From Microbacterium sp. MYb66 (GTDB lineage: Bacteria; Actinomycetota; Actinomycetes; Actinomycetales; Microbacteriaceae), in assembly GCF_002979435.1 (NCBI RefSeq), contig NZ_PCOV01000004.1, positions 1-64,000 on the forward strand: DNA of 64,000 bases. The letters are read 5' to 3'. The translations under genes and the position numbers were made by a program. Below are positions 42,743 to 51,536 of this stretch, in pieces. Within the stretch, counting starts at the first letter, position 1, and each line of letters starts with the position of its first letter. The notes under the pieces are model-generated. The model was not told where the DNA came from. It worked only from the letters and a program-made list of their open reading frames with translations, and ran no database searches.

Positions 42743-43549
42743 CTATTCGCCGCGGAGCACCCGGCGCAGGTCGGCGATCTCCGCATCGGTCATGCCGCCG
42801 CTGCGGAGGTAGCCGGCGACGTCGCCGTGGTTCGTGTCGATCCAGTCCAGCGCCGTCTCGATGGCCGAGGCGGGCGATTCCGTCGCCAGCGTCTTGAGGC
42901 CTGGCGTGAGGGGCACCCCGAGGGAGGTGATGAGTCCGGTGAGCGCTTCCGCGAAACCGAGCGCGAGGTTCTTCTCGGTCTGCGTGTAGTCCTCGACGAT
43001 CACCTCGCGCGGCACCTCCGCGATCGACAGCAGGATCGCCGCCGCGAGTCCGGTCCGGTCCTTGCCGGCGGTGCAGTGGAACAGCACGCCGGGGTGCGCG
43101 GTGCGCGAGGTGTCGAGCACCGTTCGCGCCACCGTCGCGAACTGTGCGGCGCTGGCCTCCAGGATCGCGATGTAGAGGTCCTCCAACGTCGGTACCCGCT
43201 TCAGGACCTCGGCGACCTGGGTCACAGACAGGCCGGCGCCACCGGCGGCGGGCAGCAGCTGCTTCACCATCTCGTCCATGGCGCCGCCCTGCATGGGCAG
43301 CGCCAGCAGCGTCACGCTGCCGTCGTCGGGCAGACGATCCGCGGCGCGGGAGCGCTCGCCGTCGGTCCGCAAGTCGATCACGGTGCCGATGCCGAGGTCG
43401 GTCAGCGCCTGCAGACCCTCGTCGGTGAGCGAGGCGAGGGCATCCGACCGGAAGAGGAGACCGGACGCGAGTGCCCCGCCTCCCGAAGTCGGGAGCCCCG
43501 CAAGCTCACGTGCGTTGTGCGTCCCCTGCAGAAGCGAAGTCAATTCCAT
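42743..43549 (-). CDS. Tyrosine-protein phosphatase (PTP family)
   Basis: 268 aa. The catalytic P-loop is HCTAGKDRTG (C-x5-R, about residue 161), typical of bacterial tyrosine/dual-specificity phosphatases of the SapM/PtpB type, and the N-terminal region has ARELAGLPTSGGG and VIDLRTDGER. ATG at 43549 chosen over a longer frame. It may act on phosphotyrosine, phosphoinositides or other phosphoesters. No signal peptide is visible, so it is probably cytosolic. Confidence 0.82.
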   Translation of the reverse strand: MELTSLLQGTHNARELAGLPTSGGGALASGLLFRSDALASLTDEGLQALTDLGIGTVIDLRTDGERSRAADRLPDDGSVTLLALPMQGGAMDEMVKQLLPAAGGAGLSVTQVAEVLKRVPTLEDLYIAILEASAAQFATVARTVLDTSRTAHPGVLFHCTAGKDRTGLAAAILLSIAEVPREVIVEDYTQTEKNLALGFAEALTGLITSLGVPLTPGLKTLATESPASAIETALDWIDTNHGDVAGYLRSGGMTDAEIADLRRVLRGE

Positions 43550-43611
43550 CGTCGTCCGGGCCCTCTCCCTGAATTTTGTCTCAGCGTATCGGGACCGCAG
43601 GAGGACGGGAC

Positions 43612-43639
43612 CGTCCACGCCGGATGCCGTGGGTGGACG
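43612..43639 (-). terminator. Hairpin after the DsbA-like gene
   Basis: CGTCCAC (43612-43618) pairs with GTGGACG (43633-43639), with a further CGG/CCG pairing inside, just beyond the stop of the minus-strand DsbA-like gene. Confidence 0.5.
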
Positions 43640-43655
43640 CTCCCGCCGCCGAGCC

Positions 43656-44306
43656 TCAGCCGTTCACGGCCTTCTCGATCGCCTCTTCGAGGTCGTCCCA
43701 CTCCTGCAGCACGACCTGCTCGCCGTCGATGAAGAACGTCGGAGTGCTCGTCACCTCGAGCCGCTCGCCGTCGCTCTTGTCCGCCTGAACGCGCTCCGCG
43801 GTCGCGGGGTCGGCGATCGCGGCGTCGTACTCGGCCATGTCGAGGCCGAGCTCCTCGGCGAACGCACGGAACACCTCGGGCGTCTCCTCGGAGCGCTCGC
43901 CCCACTGCGCCTGAGTCTCGAACAGCCGGTGGTACATGTCCTCGAACCGGCCCTGCCGCGCCGCGGCCTCAGCAGCGAGAGCGGCCTGTGCGGAGTTGAT
44001 GTGCCCGGGCAGTGGGAAGTAGCGGACGACGTAGGTGATCTCGCCCTCGTACTTCTCCCGGAGGTCCTCGACGACGGGATAGAACGCTCCGCACGCCTCG
44101 CACTCGAAGTCGAGGAACTCGACCACGGTCACGGCACCCTCGCCTCCGTCGTCGAGCACGTGGGAGTCGGTACGGACGGTCTGCTGCTCCCCGCCCTCGG
44201 GTGGTGCGGTCGGCTGCTGCTGACTGATGGCGAAGACGACGCCGGCGATCAGCAGGACGATGGCGACGGCGATGGCGACCAGGGTCGCTTTGACAGGGTT
44301 CTTCAT
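43656..44306 (-). CDS. DsbA-family thioredoxin-fold protein, membrane-anchored
   Basis: 216 aa with an N-terminal membrane anchor (VKATLVAIAVAIVLLIAGVVFAIS, residues about 5-28) and a thioredoxin fold containing the active-site FECEACGAFY (C-E-A-C) and TSTPTFFIDG (cis-Pro loop). It catalyses disulfide formation or isomerisation on the outer face of the membrane. A Cys-containing membrane protein is encoded upstream in the same direction, a possible functional partner. Confidence 0.85.
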   Translation of the reverse strand: MKNPVKATLVAIAVAIVLLIAGVVFAISQQQPTAPPEGGEQQTVRTDSHVLDDGGEGAVTVVEFLDFECEACGAFYPVVEDLREKYEGEITYVVRYFPLPGHINSAQAALAAEAAARQGRFEDMYHRLFETQAQWGERSEETPEVFRAFAEELGLDMAEYDAAIADPATAERVQADKSDGERLEVTSTPTFFIDGEQVVLQEWDDLEEAIEKAVNG

Positions 44307-44374
44307 GGGGTCTCCAGACACACGGGTACGACGGGAAGGATGCCGCGGGGGCGGCTCGATGCGCGCGTCGCGGG

Positions 44375-44803
44375 TCAGGTGCGGGAGATCGAGAGCTGCG
44401 TGAGGGTGAGCGCGGGGACGACCATGCTCGGCCCTGCGCGGGGCGGCGACGTCAGGAGCGCTGCGCGAGTGGTGAGTGCCCGTGCGCCGTGTCCGGCGAG
44501 CCGGCGGAAGAGCAGGGTGAGCGCGACGCAGCAGAGGGCGGCGATCACGCAGATGCCGGCGTCGGAGGAGAGCACGTCGATCGCGGTCGCGCCGTCGGTG
44601 TCGGATGCCGCAGGGGAGGCTCCGGCCGGATGCGAGACACCGGAGGCGAGGCAGAGCGTGGAGTGCAGGTCGGCCGTGCCGTGCGAGGCCGACCACGCAC
44701 CGACCACGAGCAGCAGCGCGAGGCCGACGGCCGTGATCACACGGGCGATCAGGATCCGCTCGGTCCGCGCTCGCGGCATCCGATCCGACGGTGAGGGCAG
44801 CAT
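44375..44803 (-). CDS. Hypothetical membrane protein with several cysteines
   Basis: 142 aa with a basic N-terminus, helix at about residues 21-42 and another near 82-100. Cys residues at TLCLAS and GICVIAALCCVAL suggest redox or metal properties. TAGACT lies 9 nt upstream of the ATG. It precedes the DsbA-like gene by 68 bp. I do not recognise the family with certainty (DUF6153-like is a weak possibility). Function unknown. Confidence 0.5.
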   Translation of the reverse strand: MLPSPSDRMPRARTERILIARVITAVGLALLLVVGAWSASHGTADLHSTLCLASGVSHPAGASPAASDTDGATAIDVLSSDAGICVIAALCCVALTLLFRRLAGHGARALTTRAALLTSPPRAGPSMVVPALTLTQLSISRT

Positions 44804-44878
44804 TTCCCGCGCAGTCTAGCAACGGGGCCTCTGCCCTCGCCGGGGCCGGGGTGCCGCCGACACGCCTACACTGGAGGG

Positions 44879-45229
44879 GTGGCGAGACTACTGATCATCG
44901 GCGGCTTCCTCGCCGCCGTGTTCTGGGTGTTCAGCATCGTCGACTGCGCTGTGCAGCCGGCGACGCGGCACCGGGGCGTGTCCAAGACCGCCTGGATCTT
45001 CATCGTGGTGCTCCTTCCCGTGATCGGCGGCATCCTCTGGTTCGTGATCGGTCGGCGCCGCGCCAACGATCCCGGCGTCCGTCCTGTGGTCGCGCCCGAC
45101 GACGACCCCGCCTTCCTGCGCAGCATCAGCAAGACCGAGCAGGATGCGCGCATCCGCCGCCTCGAAGAGGAGCTCGCCCGCCTGGATGAGGAGACCGACG
45201 AGCCTCCCGCCACGGATCCGCGCCCGTGA
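44879..45229 (+). CDS. PLD nuclease N-terminal domain (PLDc_N) membrane protein
   Basis: 116 aa with two TM helices (about residues 2-22 and 37-59) in the PLDc_N arrangement (STAKT/VSKTAWIFIVVLLPVIGGILWFVIGRRR). It is followed by an acidic, Arg-containing coiled region. Such small proteins are common beside menaquinone genes in actinobacteria, without known function. GTG start; TACACT ends exactly 6 nt upstream (44867-44872), so leaderless. The last codons overlap the menD GTG. Confidence 0.72.
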   Translation: MARLLIIGGFLAAVFWVFSIVDCAVQPATRHRGVSKTAWIFIVVLLPVIGGILWFVIGRRRANDPGVRPVVAPDDDPAFLRSISKTEQDARIRRLEEELARLDEETDEPPATDPRP

Positions 45230-46893
45230 CCTCGTCGCCGGCGACCGACGCTGCGGCGACCCTGATCGCCGAACTCGTCGCCCACGGCCTGCGCGACATC
45301 GTGCTCTCCCCGGGCTCGCGCTCGCAGGCCCTCGCGCTCGCCGCAGTGCGCTTCGCGGACGACGGACATGTGCGCGTGCATGTGCGCATCGACGAGCGGG
45401 TGGCGGGCTTCACCGCCCTCGGTATCGCTCGGGAGACCGGCGTGCCCGCCGCCGTCGTGTGCACCTCGGGGACCGCCGTCGCCAACCTGCTGCCCGCGAC
45501 CATGGAGGCTTTCCACTCCGGAGTCCCGCTGCTGCTGCTCACGGCCGACCGCCCGCCCGAACTGCGCGGTGTCGGCGCGAATCAGGCGACGCTCCAGGAC
45601 GGTCTCTTCGATCCCTGGGTGCGTGACCAGCTCGACGCACCGGTGCCGGGAGAGGGCGACTGGGCAGGTCTCGCGGAGCGCGCGGTCTCCGCCGCGATGG
45701 GGGCGAGCGATGTCGCGCACGGCATTCCCGGCGTCGCAGGACCCGTGCACCTGAACCTCCCTTCGAGGGAGCCGCTCTCGGGATCGCTTCCCGCGATCGA
45801 CGTCGCTCCCGGCGAGGCTCCCCGTCCGCCGGCGGAGGAGCCCCTGGTCCTCGACCGGGGCCCGCTGACCGTCGTGGTCGCGGGAGCGGATGCCGGCGCC
45901 GACGCCGAGGAGATCGCCCATGCCGGTGGCTGGCCCCTGATCGCTGAGATCGTGAGCGGCGCCCGGTTCGGACGACAGGTCGTGCACGGCTATCGTCGGC
46001 TGCTGTCGCGCGACGAGCTCGGCGGGCGCATCGAACGGGTCGTCGTCCTCGGGCATCCCACGCTCAGTCGAGAGGTCGCAGCTCTCCTCTCCCGTCCGGA
46101 TGTCGACGTCATCGCCCTGCATCGCGGCGGAGAGCAGCTGAACCTCAACCACCGCACGCGCGGTGTCGGGGCGGTCGCCGTCGCTCCCGGTGTCGTCGAT
46201 CGTGAGTGGCTCGGCGCCTGGTTGCAGGCCTCCGCCGCGGAGACCGTCGACCTGAGCGAGCACGCGCCCGATCCGGAAGGACTCGCGTCCACCGACTTCG
46301 CGGCACGCAGGGAGGCTGTGAAGGCCGAGCTCGACGCGGTCCGCCGCCCGCTCGACCGCGAGCTGCTGGCCGACGCCGTGTGGCGCGCCACCTGGCCGCA
46401 CGACCGACTGGTCTTCGGATCCTCGCGGCTGGTCCGGGTGGCCGATCAGGTGCTCGGCGGCAAGAAGGTGCCGGTGCACGCCAACCGCGGACTCGCCGGA
46501 ATCGACGGCACGATCGCGACGGCGACCGGCATCGCCCTCGCCAGTCAGGCCGCCGGCGCTCCCGGTGTGACCCGGGTGCTGCTGGGCGACCTCGCGTTCC
46601 TGCACGATGTCGGGGCGCTGCTGCTCCCGCCCGACGAGACCGAGCCGCGGCTGCAGGTCATCGTCGGCAACGACGGCGGCGGCACCATCTTCGACTCTCT
46701 GGAGGTCGCGGCATCCGCGCGTCCCGGCGATCTCGACCGTGCCTTCTACACGCCCCACACCGTGCGCCTCGAACATCTCGCGCTCGCCTACGGCTGGGAG
46801 TATCAGCGGGTCACGACGCGTACCGCGCTCGACCAGGCGCTCACCTCTCCGCGCGGCGGACGTCAGATCATCGAGGTGCCGCTGGCGCGTTGA
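45226..46893 (+). CDS. menD: 2-succinyl-5-enolpyruvyl-6-hydroxy-3-cyclohexene-1-carboxylate synthase (MenD)
   Basis: 555 aa TPP-dependent enzyme. N-terminal PYR region LSPGSRSQALALA, TSGTAVANLLPA and a Mg/TPP-binding C-terminal part (LLGDLAFLHD and NDGGG at about residue 480). It adds a succinyl semialdehyde unit from 2-oxoglutarate to isochorismate in menaquinone biosynthesis. GTG overlaps the stop of the PLDc_N gene. The isochorismate synthase gene lies 884 bp downstream on the opposite strand. No MenC, MenE or MenB appears in this window. Confidence 0.9.
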   Translation: MTSSPATDAAATLIAELVAHGLRDIVLSPGSRSQALALAAVRFADDGHVRVHVRIDERVAGFTALGIARETGVPAAVVCTSGTAVANLLPATMEAFHSGVPLLLLTADRPPELRGVGANQATLQDGLFDPWVRDQLDAPVPGEGDWAGLAERAVSAAMGASDVAHGIPGVAGPVHLNLPSREPLSGSLPAIDVAPGEAPRPPAEEPLVLDRGPLTVVVAGADAGADAEEIAHAGGWPLIAEIVSGARFGRQVVHGYRRLLSRDELGGRIERVVVLGHPTLSREVAALLSRPDVDVIALHRGGEQLNLNHRTRGVGAVAVAPGVVDREWLGAWLQASAAETVDLSEHAPDPEGLASTDFAARREAVKAELDAVRRPLDRELLADAVWRATWPHDRLVFGSSRLVRVADQVLGGKKVPVHANRGLAGIDGTIATATGIALASQAAGAPGVTRVLLGDLAFLHDVGALLLPPDETEPRLQVIVGNDGGGTIFDSLEVAASARPGDLDRAFYTPHTVRLEHLALAYGWEYQRVTTRTALDQALTSPRGGRQIIEVPLAR

Positions 46894-46909
46894 CTGGCAG
46901 GATGTGCGT

Positions 46910-47752
46910 ATGAACGCGCACACCTGGACGCAGACGCTGCGAGTCGACGCGGGGTTCCGCCTCGCCGACCTCGACCCGGACACCAAGCCCGGCTATGTCG
47001 GAGGGAAGTCCCACGGCGCGCGAGACCTCGCCGCGGGTCTCGAGAAGCTGAACGACCTGCAGGAGCGGCTGTTCGCCGAGAGTCGCGTCGGGGTGGCGAA
47101 GGATTCGGTGCTGCTGGTGCTGCAGGCGATGGACTCCGCGGGCAAGGGCGGCATCGTCCGGCACGTGGTCGGCGGAGTCGATCCCCAGGGCGTCGCGCTC
47201 GCCGCGTTCAAGGCCCCGACCGCCGAAGAGCGTGAGCACGACTTCCTGTGGCGCGTCGAGAAGCGTCTGCCCGAGCCCGGCTACATCGGGGTGTTCGACC
47301 GCTCCCACTACGAGGACGTGCTGATCGGACGGGTCCGCGAGCTCGCCGCGCCTGCCGAGATCGAGCGCCGTTATGACGCGATCAACGAGTTCGAGGCCCG
47401 GGTCGCGGCATCGGGCACCCGCATCATCAAGGTGATGCTGCACATCTCGCCCGACGAGCAGAAGTCGCGTCTCATGGAGCGTCTGGAGCGCCCGGACAAG
47501 TACTGGAAGTACAACCCCGGCGATGTGGACGAGCGGATGCTCTGGCCGCAGTACATGGAGGCGTACCAGATCGTCTTCGACCGCACCTCGACCGAGGCCG
47601 CGCCGTGGCATGTGATCCCGGCGAACGCGAAGTGGTACGCGCGGCTCGCGGTGCAGGAGCTGCTGCTCGCCGCACTGGAGGACATCGATCCGCAATGGCC
47701 GGGGGCCGACTTCGACATCGAGGCCGAGAAGAAGCGCCTCGCCGCCAGCTGA
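46910..47752 (+). CDS. ppk2: Polyphosphate kinase 2 family protein (PPK2)
   Basis: 280 aa with the P-loop LQAMDSAGKGG (about residue 74) and the DRSHYEDVL motif (lid/catalytic Asp region). PPK2 enzymes transfer phosphate between polyphosphate and nucleotides (ADP/GDP or AMP class). The class is not decidable from these motifs alone. It starts 17 bp after menD and may be co-transcribed; ATG at 46910 is the first Met of the domain. Confidence 0.88.
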   Translation: MNAHTWTQTLRVDAGFRLADLDPDTKPGYVGGKSHGARDLAAGLEKLNDLQERLFAESRVGVAKDSVLLVLQAMDSAGKGGIVRHVVGGVDPQGVALAAFKAPTAEEREHDFLWRVEKRLPEPGYIGVFDRSHYEDVLIGRVRELAAPAEIERRYDAINEFEARVAASGTRIIKVMLHISPDEQKSRLMERLERPDKYWKYNPGDVDERMLWPQYMEAYQIVFDRTSTEAAPWHVIPANAKWYARLAVQELLLAALEDIDPQWPGADFDIEAEKKRLAAS

Positions 47753-47777
47753 GTGACAGGATCCCCGCCGCGGGGCC

Positions 47778-49031
47778 TCAGGCCAGCGCGTCGACCAGCG
47801 GGCGGAACTTCACGCGCGTCTCGAGCAGCTCGCTCTCCGGGTCTGAGCCCGAGACGATCCCGGCTCCGGCGTACGCGGTGACCGCGATCACGTCGTCCGC
47901 GGGGACGAACTGGGCGCAGCGCAGCGCGATCGCCCATTCCCCGTTGCCCGCGACATCGACCCAGCCCACCGGTCCCGCATAACGTCCGCGGTCGAAAGGC
48001 TCGAGGTCGCGGATCGCGGCGATGGCCGCAGAAGTCGGGGTGCCGGCGACGGCGGCGGTCGGATGCAGCACCCTGACCAGGTCGAGTGCCGATTCGCCGT
48101 CCGCGAGTTCGCCCTCGACATCGGTCGCGAGGTGGAACAGGTTCGGCAGCTTCAACAGGAAGGGCTGCTCGCTCGCGGCCATCGCACGCGTGTGCGAGCG
48201 CAGCGCGGCCAGCACGCTCTGCACGGCGTACTGGTGCTCGTCGAGGTCCTTCGTGCTGGAGGCGAGATGGGCGGATGCCGCGGTGTCGGCGTCCGCGTCG
48301 GCTCCTCGCCCGATCGTGCCGGCGAGCACCCGCGCCGTGACGGTCCCGTTGTGCACGGTGACCAGGGTCTCCGGGCTCGCGCCGATCAGACCGTCGACCG
48401 CGAACGCCCAGGTGTCGGGGTATCCGGTCGACAGGGCGCGCACGAGGCGACGCAGATCCGAGCCGGCCGGGATGCTGCCGGTCAGGTCGCGTGCGAGGAC
48501 GACCTTGCTCAGTTCGCCGTCGGCGATGAGGTCGAGGGCGCCGCGCACCGAGTCCACGTAGCCCTGCGGGCTCTGCGCGCCCGGGCCGACGGTGCCCGCC
48601 CAGTGCGGTCCGTACGGCTCGGGGGCGAGTTCTTCGAAGCCCGAGGGAGCGGTGGCGAGGCGGATGCGGGTGCGCCAGAAGCGGTCGCCGTGGCGCCCGA
48701 GCACCTGCGTCGGCACGATGAGGACGCTGTCCGCGGCGGATTCCTCGTCGAAGACCAGCGCGCCGAATGCGACGAGCCCGCTGCCGGGGAGGGCCACGGG
48801 GTCGTCGATCTCGGCTTCGGCGGTGAGCTCGCGCCACGACCTCGCCAGCGCCGTGGTGCGCGACTCGGTTCCCCCGGCGGGCGGACGCAGCTCCATCAGC
48901 GCCTCGCCGACCGCGACGATCCCGTCTCCGCGTCGCAGCCAGGCGAGCGGTCGGGCGGGATCCGTGTAGGCCAGGAGATCTTCGATCGGATCGATCTCTC
49001 GGGTCTCCACGATCAGGAGGGGCGTGTGCAC
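47778..49031 (-). CDS. menF: Isochorismate synthase (MenF/EntC family)
   Basis: 417 aa chorismate-utilising enzyme. Motifs are LDEHQYAVQSVLAALR, HPTAAVAGTPT, YAGPVGWVD and the C-terminal AGAGIVSGSDPESELLETRVKFRPL, typical of the MenF/EntC/PchA group. It isomerises chorismate to isochorismate, feeding MenD. GTG start preceded exactly 6 nt upstream by TAGGCT (49038-49043), so likely leaderless. It is divergent from the DUF402 gene and convergent with PPK2. A siderophore (DHB-type) role rather than menaquinone is possible, but menD adjacency favours menaquinone. Confidence 0.85.
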   Translation of the reverse strand: MHTPLLIVETREIDPIEDLLAYTDPARPLAWLRRGDGIVAVGEALMELRPPAGGTESRTTALARSWRELTAEAEIDDPVALPGSGLVAFGALVFDEESAADSVLIVPTQVLGRHGDRFWRTRIRLATAPSGFEELAPEPYGPHWAGTVGPGAQSPQGYVDSVRGALDLIADGELSKVVLARDLTGSIPAGSDLRRLVRALSTGYPDTWAFAVDGLIGASPETLVTVHNGTVTARVLAGTIGRGADADADTAASAHLASSTKDLDEHQYAVQSVLAALRSHTRAMAASEQPFLLKLPNLFHLATDVEGELADGESALDLVRVLHPTAAVAGTPTSAAIAAIRDLEPFDRGRYAGPVGWVDVAGNGEWAIALRCAQFVPADDVIAVTAYAGAGIVSGSDPESELLETRVKFRPLVDALA

Positions 49032-49087
49032 GTGTCCAGCCTATGCCGCGCGGCGGACGCGCGATCCCGGCGTCGTAGGGTGGGCTG

Positions 49088-49651
49088 ATGAGCACCGACC
49101 GCCCCGCACCCGGTACCGAGATGGTCTTCCAGTGGCGCAAGTGGAACGGTTCGCCGCACTGGCGACACGAGTGCGTCTACCTCGGTGCCGACGAGTGGGG
49201 AGACTGGCTGGGGCAGCCGGTCGGATGGCACAGCGTGCGGCCGGGAGCCGAGTTTCACGCGGGCGGACCCAACGTCACGCTCATCCCCGCCGGCGGCGAT
49301 CACGCCGTGACCGTGAACCGTCGGCATTCCAAGGGCATGCGGATCTACATCGACCTCGGGTGGGATATCCGGTGGTCGGACGACCCGCTCCTCGCGACCG
49401 GCATCGACATGGACCTCGACGTGGTGCGGGTGGCGGGCGAGCGCGGGACCTGGGTCGATGACCGTGACGAGTGGGCCGAGCACAGCGCCCGCTACGGCTA
49501 TCCCGCCGACGTCATGACCCACCTCGAGGCCCTCGCGCTCGACCTCGAGGAGCGGGTGCGCGCCGAGGTCGCTCCCTTCGACGACGCGACCGCCGATCCG
49601 TGGCTCGACCGCCTCGAAGCCCTGGGGCTCGCGCCTAGACTGGACCCGTGA
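49088..49651 (+). CDS. DUF402 domain-containing protein
   Basis: 187 aa. It shows the FomD/DUF402 pattern (YIDLGWDIRWSDDPLLATGIDMDLDVVR and DRDEWAEHSARYGYP) with conserved Asp/Glu residues that bind a metal and a nucleotide diphosphate in related proteins. Possibly a nucleoside diphosphatase. ATG at 49088 is 6 nt after TAGGGT, so leaderless. It overlaps menG (GTGA-type). Its function here is unknown. Confidence 0.75.
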   Translation: MSTDRPAPGTEMVFQWRKWNGSPHWRHECVYLGADEWGDWLGQPVGWHSVRPGAEFHAGGPNVTLIPAGGDHAVTVNRRHSKGMRIYIDLGWDIRWSDDPLLATGIDMDLDVVRVAGERGTWVDDRDEWAEHSARYGYPADVMTHLEALALDLEERVRAEVAPFDDATADPWLDRLEALGLAPRLDP

Positions 49652-50367
49652 CCCCGAACGATGTGAACCGCGCCGACCTCGGCAAGGACCCCGCCCGCGT
49701 GAGCGGCATGTTCGACCAGGTCGCCGCAGGCTATGACCGCACCAACACGGCGATGACCGTCGGCAACGACGTCCTGTGGCGCGCGGCGACGACCCGCGCG
49801 GTCGCGCCGAAGCCGGGGGAGCGGATCCTCGATCTCGGAGCCGGCACCGCCTCCTCATCGGCGTCTCTCGCCCGCAGCGGAGCCGAGGTGATCGCGGCCG
49901 ACTTCTCGCCGGGGATGCTCGCCGAGGGTGAACGACGGCACGGTGCCATGCGCAACCTGTCGTTCGTCCAGGCGGATGCCACCGATCTGCCGTTCCCGGA
50001 TGCCGAGTTCGACGCGGTCACGATGTCGTACGCGCTGCGCAACGTGAACGATCCGAAGAAGGCGCTGCGCGAGCTGTACCGGGTGACCAAGCCCGGGGGG
50101 CGTCTCGTGATCAACGAGTTCTCGACGCCGCCGGGCAAGCTGTTCCGCGGTGCGTACCGCTTCTACAACGCCCAGGTGCTGCCGCGGGTCGCTCGCGTCG
50201 CCGGTACCAACGGCGCCGCCTACGACTACCTGAACGAGTCGATCCGCGAGTGGCCCGACCAGAAGCGGCTCTCCGCGTGGATCCGCGAAGCGGGCTGGGT
50301 CGATGTCGCCTACCGCAATCTCTCGTTCGGCATCGTCGCCCTGCACAGAGCGCGCAAGCCGGAGTGA
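49648..50367 (+). CDS. menG: Demethylmenaquinone methyltransferase (MenG/UbiE)
   Basis: 239 aa SAM-dependent methyltransferase. SAM motif DLGAGTASSS at about residue 58, and UbiE motifs YDRTNTAM (N-terminal), YALRNVND and EFSTPPG. It completes menaquinone by C-methylation. GTG start overlaps the DUF402 stop, and TAGACT ends exactly 6 nt upstream, so both a coupled and a leaderless transcript are possible. The prenyl synthase gene follows 46 bp later. Confidence 0.9.
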   Translation: MTPNDVNRADLGKDPARVSGMFDQVAAGYDRTNTAMTVGNDVLWRAATTRAVAPKPGERILDLGAGTASSSASLARSGAEVIAADFSPGMLAEGERRHGAMRNLSFVQADATDLPFPDAEFDAVTMSYALRNVNDPKKALRELYRVTKPGGRLVINEFSTPPGKLFRGAYRFYNAQVLPRVARVAGTNGAAYDYLNESIREWPDQKRLSAWIREAGWVDVAYRNLSFGIVALHRARKPE

Positions 50368-50413
50368 TCCTCCCGGGCGAAACCGCGCCACCCGACGAAG
50401 GTAGGCTGGGACC

Positions 50414-51475
50414 GTGACTTCGAGCCCCATCGCCCCGGGTTCGCGACTGGCGAGCCGTCTCGGCTTCAGCGATCGCGTCTTCATCGGCCCCGCCGCCCGT
50501 CGCGTCGCGCGCGCCATCGAAGACGGCCTCGAGCTCGTCGAGACAGGGCTCGCCGAAGACGTCCGCGTCGCCGATCCCCTCGCCGACGCCGCCAGCCGCT
50601 ATCTCTACGAAGCCGGCGGCAAGCGCATCCGCCCGGTCCTCACGCTCCTCGCCGCCCAGCTCGGCGACGGCAACACCTCCGAGGTGATCGATGTCGCCAA
50701 GGCGCTCGAGATCACCCACCTGGGCTCGCTGTATCACGATGACGTCATGGACGGGGCCGACCGCCGCCGCGGCGTCCCCGCCGCGCACGCGGTGTGGGGG
50801 AACAACATCGCGATCCTCACCGGCGACATCCTCTTCTCCCGCGCCAGTCAGCTCATGTCGCGGCTGGGCGAACGCGCCATCCGGCTCCAGGCCGACACCT
50901 TCGAGCGTCTCGTGCTCGGTCAGATGCACGAGACCCTGGGGCCGCAGGAGGGCGACGACCCGATCGCGTTCTACATCCAGGTTCTCGCCGACAAGACCGG
51001 TTCGCTGATCGCCGCGGCCACCCAGGGCGGCGTGATCTTCTCGAACGCTCCCGCGGAGTACGAGGAGCCGCTGCGGATCTACGGCGAGAAGATCGGCGTC
51101 GCGTTCCAGCTGCTCGACGACGTCATCGACCTCTCGGCGAAGCCGGAGGAGACCGGGAAGGTGCCGGGCACCGACCTGCGCGCCGGCGTCCCGACCATGC
51201 CCTACCTGCTGCTGAAGGCCGAAGGCGACGAGGCCTCGGTCGATCTCGCCGCCCGCATCGACGACGGCGTCGCCCTCATCGCCGACGGCTCCGACCCCGC
51301 GATCCTCGACGGGCCGCTGGACGAGCTGCGCGACCACGCCGTGACCCAGAAGACGCTGGAACTCGCGCATGCCTGGACGCGGGATGCGGTCGACGCCCTC
51401 GAGCCGCTCCCTCGCGGCACCGTGCGCGAAGCACTGACCCGATTCGCAGAGACCCTCGCCGAACGCTCCAGCTGA
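50414..51475 (+). CDS. Polyprenyl diphosphate synthase (menaquinone side chain)
   Basis: 353 aa all-alpha prenyltransferase. First Asp-rich motif DDVMD (in LYHDDVMDGADRRRG, about residue 110) and second DDVID (in QLLDDVIDLSA, about residue 236). The FARM region fits long-chain synthases (heptaprenyl/nonaprenyl type); chain length cannot be read. GTG start with TAGGCT exactly 6 nt upstream (leaderless). Neighbouring menG and menA suggest that it makes the menaquinone tail. Confidence 0.87.
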   Translation: MTSSPIAPGSRLASRLGFSDRVFIGPAARRVARAIEDGLELVETGLAEDVRVADPLADAASRYLYEAGGKRIRPVLTLLAAQLGDGNTSEVIDVAKALEITHLGSLYHDDVMDGADRRRGVPAAHAVWGNNIAILTGDILFSRASQLMSRLGERAIRLQADTFERLVLGQMHETLGPQEGDDPIAFYIQVLADKTGSLIAAATQGGVIFSNAPAEYEEPLRIYGEKIGVAFQLLDDVIDLSAKPEETGKVPGTDLRAGVPTMPYLLLKAEGDEASVDLAARIDDGVALIADGSDPAILDGPLDELRDHAVTQKTLELAHAWTRDAVDALEPLPRGTVREALTRFAETLAERSS

Positions 51476-51536
51476 ATCTGCGCGGGCGGCCCGTCGGGTC
51501 GCGCGCCGGCTGCGACGGCATACGAAAGGACCTCCC